Source of the DNA: an uncultured Acetatifactor sp. | Lineage (GTDB): Bacteria; Bacillota; Clostridia; Lachnospirales; Lachnospiraceae | Length of the DNA: 64,000 nt | Direction of reading: 5' to 3' | Assembly (NCBI GenBank): GCA_934436245.1 | Contig: CAKSAM010000008.1 | Coordinates: 25,151 to 89,150, forward strand | Part shown: in pieces, positions 44,059 through 51,781 of the stretch | Layout: every line of letters starts with the position of its first letter | Numbering within the stretch: position 1 is the first letter of the stretch | Notes under the pieces: model-generated | Databases searched by the model: none | Told to the model about the DNA's origin: nothing | The model's input: only the letters and a program-made list of their open reading frames with translations | Position numbers and translations under genes: made by a program

Positions 44059-44117
44059 GTCTCCGCAGGCAGTGCTGGAGGAGGTGAATATCCGCCCGTT
44101 GCAGGGAGATACCTATT

Positions 44118-44144
44118 AGGCAGTCGTCTGACTGCCTTTTTTCT
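44118..44144 (+). terminator. Terminator of the M20/ATC/ABC operon
   Basis: GGCAGTC/GACTGCC around GTCT, followed by TTTTTTC, 60 bases after the nitroreductase stop. Confidence 0.85.
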
Positions 44145-44158
44145 TTCCAAGGAAATTC

Positions 44159-44188
44159 ATTGAATGTTAAAAAAATATATGGTATGAT
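44159..44188 (+). promoter_or_regulatory. Possible pyrE promoter
   Basis: TTGAAT (44159-44164), 18 bases, TATGAT (44183-44188), 50 bases upstream of pyrE. No pyrR-type attenuator is seen in the short leader. Confidence 0.45.
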
Positions 44189-44238
44189 AAGGAACAGAAC
44201 TGAAAAAGATACGTTAGTCACGGAGGTTTTTAGATACA

Positions 44239-44916
44239 ATGGAACAGTATAAGCAGGAATTTATAGAGTTCATGGTGGATTGTAAGGCATTGAAATTCGG
44301 AGAGTTTACCTTAAAGAGCGGTAGAAAGTCTCCTTTCTTTATGAATGCGGGTGCGTATGTCACCGGTTCCCAGCTGATGAAGCTGGGTGAGAGCTATGCC
44401 AAAGCAATTCATGATACTTACGGCGATGATTTTGATGTACTGTTCGGACCTGCATATAAGGGAATTCCCATCAGTGTTGTAACTGCAGTGGCTTACAGCA
44501 GATTATACAGCAAAGAGGTTCGTTACTGTTCCGACCGTAAGGAAGAGAAGGATCACGGCGCAGATAAGGGAAGCTTCCTGGGAAGCTCCTTAAAAGACGG
44601 AGACAGAGTCATCATGATCGAGGATGTTACTACTTCCGGTAAATCTATGGAAGAGACCGTTCCCAAGGTAAGGGGTGCAGCCAATGTAGAAATCGTTGGA
44701 CTGATGGTATCCCTGAACCGTATGGAGAAGGGACTGGGCGGCAAAGTCAGCGCACTGGAAGAGATCAAGGAAAAGTACGGCTTCGATGCACATGCCATCG
44801 TGACCATGCAGGATGTTATCGATCATCTGTACAACAAGCCTTACAAGGGACAGGTATATATTGACGATACCCTGAAGAAGGCAATTGACGAATATTACGC
44901 CGTATACGGTGCTTAA
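44239..44916 (+). CDS. pyrE: Orotate phosphoribosyltransferase
   Basis: A 225-residue type I phosphoribosyltransferase that joins orotate and PRPP to give OMP in pyrimidine synthesis. It has the N-terminal FGEFTLKSGRKSPFFMNAG segment typical of PyrE, FGPAYKGIPISV, the KEEKDHG flexible loop and the PRPP motif VIMIEDVTTSGKS. The ATG at 44239 is preceded by CGGAGG. No other pyr genes are in the window, so it is separate from a main pyr operon. Confidence 0.95.
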   Translation: MEQYKQEFIEFMVDCKALKFGEFTLKSGRKSPFFMNAGAYVTGSQLMKLGESYAKAIHDTYGDDFDVLFGPAYKGIPISVVTAVAYSRLYSKEVRYCSDRKEEKDHGADKGSFLGSSLKDGDRVIMIEDVTTSGKSMEETVPKVRGAANVEIVGLMVSLNRMEKGLGGKVSALEEIKEKYGFDAHAIVTMQDVIDHLYNKPYKGQVYIDDTLKKAIDEYYAVYGA

Positions 44917-44948
44917 GTAAGTAGGAAGTAAGAAGACAGGAGGATTCC

Positions 44949-45101
44949 ATGGAAGAGAAAATCTATAAGATCATGCGTGGAGCAGGTGCATTGAACATTG
45001 TATTGGGAGTCATTTCCCTGGTAGTCGGAATTGCGGCAGGAGTACTGCTGATCATCAGCGGCGGCAAGCTTATCTCCGGCAAATCCCACATCCTGTTCTG
45101 A
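44949..45101 (+). CDS. Small membrane protein, 50 residues
   Basis: An ORF of 50 codons directly after pyrE. ATG 44949 has AGGAGG six bases upstream, a strong ribosome site. The product begins MEEKIYKIMRGAGALNI and is mostly one or two hydrophobic helices (VLGVISLVVGIAAGVLLIIS) with a short basic tail (GGKLISGKSHILF). I recall similar short proteins in Lachnospiraceae, but give no function. The strong ribosome site and hydrophobic pattern support coding. Confidence 0.72.
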   Translation: MEEKIYKIMRGAGALNIVLGVISLVVGIAAGVLLIISGGKLISGKSHILF

Positions 45102-45192
45102 GGACAAAAGAGAAGAAAGGCGCCGTTTTGGTGCATAGATTGGGCATTTCCACATAGGAAGTGCCCTTTTCGGGTTCCATAGGAGATATATT

Positions 45193-45510
45193 ATGCGGAA
45201 AAAGAACTACATTTTTACGAATAAAAAACATTCGAATAAGGCAATCATGTCTACGATCCTGGGGGTCATCAGCCTGGTGTCGCTTGGCATTGTGACGTAT
45301 CTGTCCTACAGTCAGGGAGGCGTGATGCACGGGGGATACGGTGTCACCGGTGTACTGGCGACGATCTATTCCCTGATCGGACTGATCCTGGGGATCCTGA
45401 CCCTTCGGGAAAACGATATCTACCGTATTTTTCCCGTGCTGGGAACAATATTAAATGTTGCTTCCCTCGGAGGCATCAGCTTTTTACTGTATCTGGGGAG
45501 CCGCCTGTAA
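45193..45510 (+). CDS. Small membrane protein, DUF6142-like
   Basis: A 105-residue protein with a basic start (MRKKNYIFTNKKHSNKAIMST) and three hydrophobic helices (about residues 18-38, 50-67 and 80-100). It is similar in layout to the DUF6142 family of Lachnospiraceae. RBS GGAGA lies about nine bases upstream. It follows the 50-residue membrane protein; function unknown. Confidence 0.78.
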   Translation: MRKKNYIFTNKKHSNKAIMSTILGVISLVSLGIVTYLSYSQGGVMHGGYGVTGVLATIYSLIGLILGILTLRENDIYRIFPVLGTILNVASLGGISFLLYLGSRL

Positions 45511-45605
45511 GGACGGATACCCCTGAAAACAGGATCATAGAATCCCACATATGTATGACCTCCGGGTTTATGAGGTTATTTAGAATAGAAGGAGTTAACA
45601 ATTCT

Positions 45606-47690
45606 ATGGAAGAAAGAGAACTTTTACAGGAACGTCTGGAACTGGCGCTTCTCCGGATCCGGGAGATTCCCGGTGAAGATTTCCAGGGAGCGGAGTTACT
45701 ACCCTGGAAAGAATATTTTACAACAGTAGCGAAGTTTTTACTGCTGATCGAGGATAGCAGACAGTTCCTGGAGCAGGGGAAACAGGCCACTGCCACACTG
45801 GAAGAATTACAGCAGCGCAATCATGCCCTGTACGAAGATATTTTGCCGGAAAATTATGAGAACAGCTTTGCCAATCCAACGGTGGCAGTGAAGCGTCTGG
45901 GAGAAACATTCGGCGCACTGGCAGCCTTTCTCTATACCGAAATGCGTAGCCTGATCGGTTTTACCTACGAAGGACGTCTGGATGAGCTGGTGATCCGGAT
46001 GGAGCTGTTTTCTGAGGTATATGCAGCATTTGTATACGAAGAGCAGGAGAATCACAGACTTCCGTCTTTTGCTTCCATCCGTGAGATCCTCTACTGGTTT
46101 GTCAGCGATTATGCGGACGTGGCGGCAGAAGAGCGAGTACGTGAAATGGTATGTCCGGAAAATAATTTTGCAGCGGCAATTCTTCGTATTGCGGACTTCA
46201 CAGATCTGCGCTATCTGTATGCTTACGGTGAGTATGTGGGCGATAATGAGTTGAAAATGGCGGAATTCATGAATTCCCTTCCCGAAGAAACCATTCATAC
46301 CATGGCGGATACTTACACAGAAGGGTATCGTATTGGTTTTGAAGTGACCGGCAAGGATCTGTCGAGAAAATCTACGGTGGACGTCCGTTATCAGGTGGGA
46401 TTTGAGCGCATGATGCGGAGAGCCCTGGAGAATTTTGACAAAATGGGACTGCAGCCGGTGATCTACCGTGCAGCTGCCAGCATTTTGTACAATCCGTCCA
46501 TTTACAAAAACGGTTTCTACAGTGTCAGCCCCAACAGACAATATGAGTTTGATCATAAGGATGACAAGGCACTGTTCTTAGACAAAATGTATTGCAGCCG
46601 GAAACTGGAAGTGATGCATACCGCTTTTGAAAAATATAAAAAAGAGGCGAGAGGTTATGCGGGTCCGGCGGTAGTGGAGACCTTCGGAGAGAAGGAATTC
46701 GAGCCGATGAACAAGCCGGAAAGCCTGAAAATGACGGATGAACAGAGTGCTTTACTGGTAGAGAACCGTACCCAGATGGGACAGCTGCAGAGACAGTATA
46801 TTATCGAAGAAGAGCGTAGCTTTACGATCATTGCATTCCCCATCCCCGAGGTGGGTGACTGCTTTGAGGAACTTTTCCGGGAGACTATCCGGATCAATAC
46901 ACTGGATTACAAGAAATATCAGCGGATCCAGCAGACCATCATTGATGCACTGGATCAGGCAGACCACTGTGAGGTGAAGGGCTGTAACGGTAATCACACG
47001 GATATCACGGTGAATCTGTGGAAGTTACAGGATCCTGCCAGAGAGACTATTTTTGAAAACTGTGTGGCAGATGTGAACATTCCTGTGGGAGAAGTATTTA
47101 CCTCTCCGGTACTGGAAGGCACAAACGGTGTACTGCATGTGACAAAAGTGTTCTTAAACGGACTGGAATATAAGGATCTGGAGATCATCTTCGAAAACGG
47201 CAGGATTAAAAACTACAACTGTGCCAATTTTGCCACGGAGGAAGAGAATAAGGCATTCATTAAGGAAAATATCCTGTTCCGCCATAAGACACTGCCGCTG
47301 GGAGAATTTGCCATCGGCACCAACACTACGGCTTATGTGGCGACAAAGCGCCTGGGTGTGGAAGCGAAGATGCCGATCCTGATCGCAGAGAAGATGGGGC
47401 CGCATTTCGCAGTGGGAGATACCTGCTATTCCCATGCGGAAGAGGTGAAAATGTATAATCCCGACGGCAGGGAGGTTGTAGCCAGAGACAACGAGGTGGC
47501 TGCACTTCGTGACGTGAATCCTTCCAAGGCATATTTTAACTGCCATACGGACATTACCATTCCTTACGATGAACTGGCGGAGCTGACCGCAGTGAAGAAG
47601 GATGGCGGGCGGATTACCATTATTGAGAACGGCAGATTCGTCCTGCCCGGAACGGAAGAACTGAATGAGCCGCTGCGGAAGCTGGATTAA
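45606..47690 (+). CDS. M29 family aminopeptidase with long N-terminal extension
   Basis: A 694-residue protein. The C-terminal half is an M29 (AmpS/AmpT) metallo-aminopeptidase: candidate metal residues are Glu in GEVFTSPVLEG, Glu in PLGEFAIGTNT, His and Tyr in GPHFAVGDTCYSH and His/Asp in NCHTDITI. The N-terminal 330 residues are helical and unlike the standard M29 length of about 410. ATG 45606 (MEERELL) has AAGGAG 11 bases upstream; the frame continues back to 45555. Probably cytoplasmic peptide turnover. The extra domain may be for substrate selection or assembly. Confidence 0.85.
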   Translation: MEERELLQERLELALLRIREIPGEDFQGAELLPWKEYFTTVAKFLLLIEDSRQFLEQGKQATATLEELQQRNHALYEDILPENYENSFANPTVAVKRLGETFGALAAFLYTEMRSLIGFTYEGRLDELVIRMELFSEVYAAFVYEEQENHRLPSFASIREILYWFVSDYADVAAEERVREMVCPENNFAAAILRIADFTDLRYLYAYGEYVGDNELKMAEFMNSLPEETIHTMADTYTEGYRIGFEVTGKDLSRKSTVDVRYQVGFERMMRRALENFDKMGLQPVIYRAAASILYNPSIYKNGFYSVSPNRQYEFDHKDDKALFLDKMYCSRKLEVMHTAFEKYKKEARGYAGPAVVETFGEKEFEPMNKPESLKMTDEQSALLVENRTQMGQLQRQYIIEEERSFTIIAFPIPEVGDCFEELFRETIRINTLDYKKYQRIQQTIIDALDQADHCEVKGCNGNHTDITVNLWKLQDPARETIFENCVADVNIPVGEVFTSPVLEGTNGVLHVTKVFLNGLEYKDLEIIFENGRIKNYNCANFATEEENKAFIKENILFRHKTLPLGEFAIGTNTTAYVATKRLGVEAKMPILIAEKMGPHFAVGDTCYSHAEEVKMYNPDGREVVARDNEVAALRDVNPSKAYFNCHTDITIPYDELAELTAVKKDGGRITIIENGRFVLPGTEELNEPLRKLD

Positions 47691-47794
47691 AACGATTCAG
47701 CTTGCATTTGCAGAATGCAATTTTGCAAGGTTCGGAATAGTTATCATAAGATTTCATAAAACCATTGCATCATCGACAAGATTTTAGTAAACTT

Positions 47795-48007
47795 ATAGAT
47801 ATATGATGTCGGGGTCAAAAGCCCCCGACTTTGATGCCTGTGGATTGTTCCGTGCTACGCACTCCCACAATCCTACCCTCTATTCGCATATCGTGGGATT
47901 ATCATCCCACGATATGCGAATAGAGGGGTGGGTCCTAAGGTCTTTCACCCACTCATGAGCAAGCTCATGTGGGCTTAGACCTTTTGACCCTGGCATCATA
48001 AATATAT
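47795..48007 (+). mobile_element. MITE-like element with 27-bp imperfect terminal inverted repeats
   Basis: The left end (47795-47821) and the reverse complement of the right end (47981-48007) match at 23 of 27 bases; both end inward in GGGTCAAAAG. Inside lies a perfect 23-base inverted repeat (47878-47926, CCTCTATTCGCATATC... with loop TATC) and a further hairpin (CATGAGCAAGCTCATG). No ORF fits it. Parts of its left end recur at 53369-53399 and 38392-38420. No clear target-site duplication was seen. It fills most of the 355-base gap before purE. Confidence 0.65.
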
Positions 48008-48045
48008 GGAAAAATTGGTGAAAACCGACACATGAGGAGGACATT

Positions 48046-48582
48046 ATGGCAAATACAGAGAATTGCCCTAAGGTTGGCATTGTAATGGGTAGTGATTCCG
48101 ATATGCCTGTGATGGCGAAGGCAGCAGACATTCTGGAAGAATTGGGCATCCCTTATGAGATGACCGTGATCAGCGCTCACAGAGAGCCGGATGTATTTTT
48201 TGAATATGCAAAAAGTGCGGAGGAAAAAGGCTTCAAGGTGATCATTGCCGGTGCCGGTATGGCAGCACATCTGCCCGGTATGTGCGCCGCTATTTTCCCT
48301 ATGCCTGTCATCGGTATTCCCATGCACACCACTTCCCTGGGAGGCAGAGATTCTCTGTATTCCATCGTACAGATGCCCTCAGGCATCCCTGTTGCCACAG
48401 TAGCCATTAACGGCGGCGCCAATGCAGGACTTCTGGCTGCCAAGATCCTGGCAACCTCCGACGCAGAACTTCTCGGAAAACTGAAAGCATACAGCACAAA
48501 ATTAAAAGAACAGGTAGAAGCCAAAGATGCAAAACTGCAGGAGATCGGCTATAAAGCATACCTGGAAGGCATGAAAAAATAA
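48046..48582 (+). CDS. purE: N5-carboxyaminoimidazole ribonucleotide mutase
   Basis: A 178-residue class I PurE that isomerises N5-CAIR to CAIR. Motifs are GSDSDMPVM, ISAHREPD (catalytic His) and GAGMAAHLPGM. The start has GAGGAGG upstream. It is the first of four purine genes on the same strand, the others being purM, purN and purD. Confidence 0.96.
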   Translation: MANTENCPKVGIVMGSDSDMPVMAKAADILEELGIPYEMTVISAHREPDVFFEYAKSAEEKGFKVIIAGAGMAAHLPGMCAAIFPMPVIGIPMHTTSLGGRDSLYSIVQMPSGIPVATVAINGGANAGLLAAKILATSDAELLGKLKAYSTKLKEQVEAKDAKLQEIGYKAYLEGMKK

Positions 48583-48669
48583 GAAGATAAGACAGAGAAT
48601 CAGGGACCTCTTAAGAGGCAGCCCCACTAAATAAAACGAAAGAGCCCCTGCGGCGGAAATGAGGAGAAA

Positions 48670-49695
48670 ATGGATTACAAGAAAGCTGGAGTAGACATCG
48701 AAGCAGGCTACAAGTCTGTAGAACTGATGAAGAAGTACGTGAAGGAGACCATGCGTCCCGAAGTAATGGGCGGCATCGGTGGTTTCTCCGGAGCATTTTC
48801 CTTAAGTGCCATCAAAGATATGGAGGATCCCGTGCTCCTGTCCGGAACCGATGGTGTAGGCACCAAGCTGAAGCTGGCATTTTTAATGGACAAGCATGAT
48901 ACCATCGGTATCGATTGTGTAGCCATGTGTGTGAACGATGTGGCATGTGCAGGCGGCGAACCTTTATTTTTCCTGGATTATATCGCATGCGGACGCAATA
49001 TTCCTGAGAAGATCGCTACCATCGTAAAGGGCGTGGCAGAGGGCTGTAAGCAGTCTGACGCAGCACTGGTAGGCGGTGAGACCGCAGAGCATCCCGGACT
49101 GATGCCCGAGGATGAGTATGATCTGGCAGGATTTGCCGTAGGTGTGGTAGAACGTAAGGATCTGATCACCGGTGAGAATATCAAGCCCGGTGATGTACTG
49201 GTGGGCATCGCTTCCTCCGGTGTACATTCCAATGGATTCTCCCTGGTGAGAAAAGTATTCGATATGACAAAAGAGAGCCTGGATACCTATTATGATGAAC
49301 TGGGCAAGACTCTTGGTGAGGCGCTGCTTGCTCCCACCAGAATCTACGTGAAGGCTATGAAGTCTGTGAAGAACGCAGGCGTTAAGGTAAAGGGCTGCAG
49401 CCATATCACCGGTGGTGGTTTCTATGAGAACATCCCCAGAATGCTTCCCGACGGCATCCGTGCCGTAGTGAAGAAGGACAGCTACGAAGTGCCTGCTATT
49501 TTCCGCCTGATGCAGAAGAAAGGCAATATCACAGACGAGATGATGTATAATACTTACAACATGGGACTGGGCATGGTACTGGCACTGGATCCTACAGATG
49601 TGGATAAGACCATGGAAGCTCTGAAGGCAGCAGGCGAGACTGCTTATGTGGTAGGTACCTGTGAGACCGGTGAAAAGGGTGTGACCATATGTTAA
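48670..49695 (+). CDS. purM: Phosphoribosylformylglycinamidine cyclo-ligase
   Basis: A 341-residue AIR synthetase using ATP to close the imidazole ring. Features are MGGIGGFSGAFSL, the DGVGTKLKLA loop, GGETAEHPGLM and HITGGGFYENIPRML. The start has GAGGAG upstream. Its end overlaps purN by seven bases, which implies coupling. Confidence 0.97.
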   Translation: MDYKKAGVDIEAGYKSVELMKKYVKETMRPEVMGGIGGFSGAFSLSAIKDMEDPVLLSGTDGVGTKLKLAFLMDKHDTIGIDCVAMCVNDVACAGGEPLFFLDYIACGRNIPEKIATIVKGVAEGCKQSDAALVGGETAEHPGLMPEDEYDLAGFAVGVVERKDLITGENIKPGDVLVGIASSGVHSNGFSLVRKVFDMTKESLDTYYDELGKTLGEALLAPTRIYVKAMKSVKNAGVKVKGCSHITGGGFYENIPRMLPDGIRAVVKKDSYEVPAIFRLMQKKGNITDEMMYNTYNMGLGMVLALDPTDVDKTMEALKAAGETAYVVGTCETGEKGVTIC

Positions 49696-50315
49696 GAGTA
49701 GTCGTACTGGTATCCGGCGGTGGCACGAATTTACAGGCCATCATTGATGCTATTGCAGCAGGTAAGGTTAAAAACGCTCAGATCGTGGGCGTCATCAGCA
49801 ATAACAAGACGGTGAAGAGCTTAGAGAGAGCACGCAATGCAGGGATTCCCGCAGTCTGTGTGTCTCCGAAGGATTATGAGGACAGAGAGCTATTTAACGA
49901 TGCACTGCTTGCGAAGGTGAAGGAGTTCGCTCCGGACTTGATCGTACTGGCAGGTTTCCTGGTGAAGATCCCGGAAGCAATGGTGCATGAATACAGCAAC
50001 CGGATCATCAATATCCACCCGTCCCTGATCCCTTCTTTCTGCGGCGTGGGATACTATGGACTCCATGTGCATGAAAAGGCACTGGAGCGCGGTGTGAAAG
50101 TCACCGGAGCTACGGTGCATTTCGTCAATGAAGGCATGGACGAGGGACCTATCATTGCACAGAAGGCAGTGGCAGTGGAGGATGATGATACCCCGGAAAT
50201 CTTACAGAAACGTGTCATGGAGCAGGCCGAGTGGCTGCTTCTTCCGAAGGCAGTGGATGACATTGCCAACGGACGGATCTGCGTGGTGGACGGTAAAGTA
50301 AAGCATAACAAATAG
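49689..50315 (+). CDS. purN: Phosphoribosylglycinamide formyltransferase
   Basis: A 208-residue folate-dependent GAR transformylase. Catalytic Asn-His are in NIHPSLIPSF and the Asp in MDEGPIIAQ; the N-terminus VLVSGGGTNLQAII binds the phosphate. It overlaps purM and is followed by a structured gap before purD. Confidence 0.97.
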   Translation: MLRVVVLVSGGGTNLQAIIDAIAAGKVKNAQIVGVISNNKTVKSLERARNAGIPAVCVSPKDYEDRELFNDALLAKVKEFAPDLIVLAGFLVKIPEAMVHEYSNRIINIHPSLIPSFCGVGYYGLHVHEKALERGVKVTGATVHFVNEGMDEGPIIAQKAVAVEDDDTPEILQKRVMEQAEWLLLPKAVDDIANGRICVVDGKVKHNK

Positions 50316-50325
50316 GAGAAGCATA

Positions 50326-50451
50326 GTGTGAAAAATAGGTATGATAGCTTATTTTTCACACGGCTCTTTGTGCCGCAGGCGTCACAAAGCAGCCCTTATC
50401 GCAGAATCAAATTTGAAATTTGATTTGCGATTCCTCCGACGAAAGGAATCG
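50326..50451 (+). other. Four consecutive hairpins between purN and purD
   Basis: GTGTGAAAAATA/TATTTTTCACAC (50326-50361), CTTTGTG/CACAAAG (50366-50389), a near-perfect AATCAAATTT-G-AAATTTGATT with CGCA/TGCG outside (50400-50429) and CGATTCCT/AGGAATCG (50428-50451) fill the gap. The first resembles a terminator but lacks a long T-run. It could set purD levels or mRNA decay. Confidence 0.6.
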
Positions 50452-50471
50452 TCTGCGGAATGGAGATTACT

Positions 50472-51752
50472 ATGGGTATGAAAGTATTGATCGTAGGCGG
50501 CGGTGGCAGAGAGCATGCCATTGCAGCCTGTGTGGCAAAAAGTCCTAAAGTAGATAAGATCTATTGTGCTCCGGGCAATGCCGGAATCGGCCAGATCGCA
50601 GAATGTGTTCCCATCGGAGCCATGGAATTTGACAGGATCGTTGCTTTTGCGAAGGAACAGGCCATTGACCTGACTATCGTAGGTATGGACGATCCCCTGG
50701 TAGGCGGACTGGTAGATGCACTGGAGGCAGAGGGCCTGCGTGCTTTCGGACCCCGTAAAAATGCAGCGATCCTGGAGGGAAGCAAGGCCTTTTCCAAGGA
50801 TCTCATGAAAAAATATAACATTCCCACTGCGGCTTATGAGAATTTCGATAATGCGGAGGATGCTGTTAAGTACCTGAAGGAGCAGGCAGGGTTCCCCATC
50901 GTGCTGAAGGCAGACGGTCTGGCACTGGGCAAGGGCGTATTGATCTGCAATACTTTAGAAGAAGCGTTGGCAGGCGTGGATGAGATCATGCTGGATAAAA
51001 AGTTCGGCGAAGCTGGCAACCGTATGGTCATCGAAGAGTTCATGACGGGCAGAGAAGTCAGTGTACTTTCTTTTGTAGATGGCAAGACCATCCGGATCAT
51101 GACTTCTGCGCAGGACCACAAGAGAGCAAAGGACGGCGATCAGGGTCTGAACACCGGTGGTATGGGAACCTTTTCTCCCAGCCCCTTCTATACCGAAGAA
51201 GTGGATGCATTCTGTAAGAAATATATCTATCAGGCCACGGTGGATGCCATGGCAGCGGAAGGCAGACCTTTCAAGGGCGTTATCTTCTTTGGACTGATGC
51301 TGACGCCGAATGGCCCCAGGGTATTAGAATACAACGCCAGATTCGGTGATCCGGAGGCACAGGTGGTACTGCCCCGCATGAAAAATGACATTATCGAGGT
51401 CATGGAGGCCTGTGTGGACGGTACACTGGATCAGATCGACCTGCAGTTTGAAGACAATGCAGCGGTTTGTGTGGTTTTGGCCAGTGACGGTTATCCGGTA
51501 TCCTATGAGAAGGGTTATGTGATCAACGGGCTGGAAAAGTTTGATGGAAAAGACGGCTATTATTGTTTCCATGCAGGAACGAAGCTCACAGACAAGGGAA
51601 TCGTGACAAACGGAGGCCGTGTTCTGGGAGTGACAGCCAAGGGAGCTACCCTGAAGGAGGCCCGTGCCAACGCTTATGCGGCAACGGAATGGATCTCTTT
51701 CGAGAATAAATACATGCGTCATGACATTGGCAAAGCGATTGATGAAGCGTAA
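50472..51752 (+). CDS. purD: Phosphoribosylamine-glycine ligase
   Basis: An ATP-grasp ligase of 426 residues that makes GAR from phosphoribosylamine and glycine. It begins with MGMKVLIVGGGGREHA and shows the FPIVLKADGLALGKGV ATP segment, the EEFMTGREVSVLSF strand and LEYNARFGDPEAQ near the C-terminal Mg site. ATG 50472 has GGAG seven bases upstream, so it is preferred to the ATG at 50460 that precedes this site. Confidence 0.96.
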   Translation: MGMKVLIVGGGGREHAIAACVAKSPKVDKIYCAPGNAGIGQIAECVPIGAMEFDRIVAFAKEQAIDLTIVGMDDPLVGGLVDALEAEGLRAFGPRKNAAILEGSKAFSKDLMKKYNIPTAAYENFDNAEDAVKYLKEQAGFPIVLKADGLALGKGVLICNTLEEALAGVDEIMLDKKFGEAGNRMVIEEFMTGREVSVLSFVDGKTIRIMTSAQDHKRAKDGDQGLNTGGMGTFSPSPFYTEEVDAFCKKYIYQATVDAMAAEGRPFKGVIFFGLMLTPNGPRVLEYNARFGDPEAQVVLPRMKNDIIEVMEACVDGTLDQIDLQFEDNAAVCVVLASDGYPVSYEKGYVINGLEKFDGKDGYYCFHAGTKLTDKGIVTNGGRVLGVTAKGATLKEARANAYAATEWISFENKYMRHDIGKAIDEA

Positions 51753-51781
51753 GACATGTCAGGATACAGAAGGAGTTGCAG

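Noticed and set aside
47795-48007. Purine riboswitch before purE
   Set aside because: The conserved purine-aptamer loops are not seen; the structure is an end-to-end inverted repeat shared with other non-purine loci.
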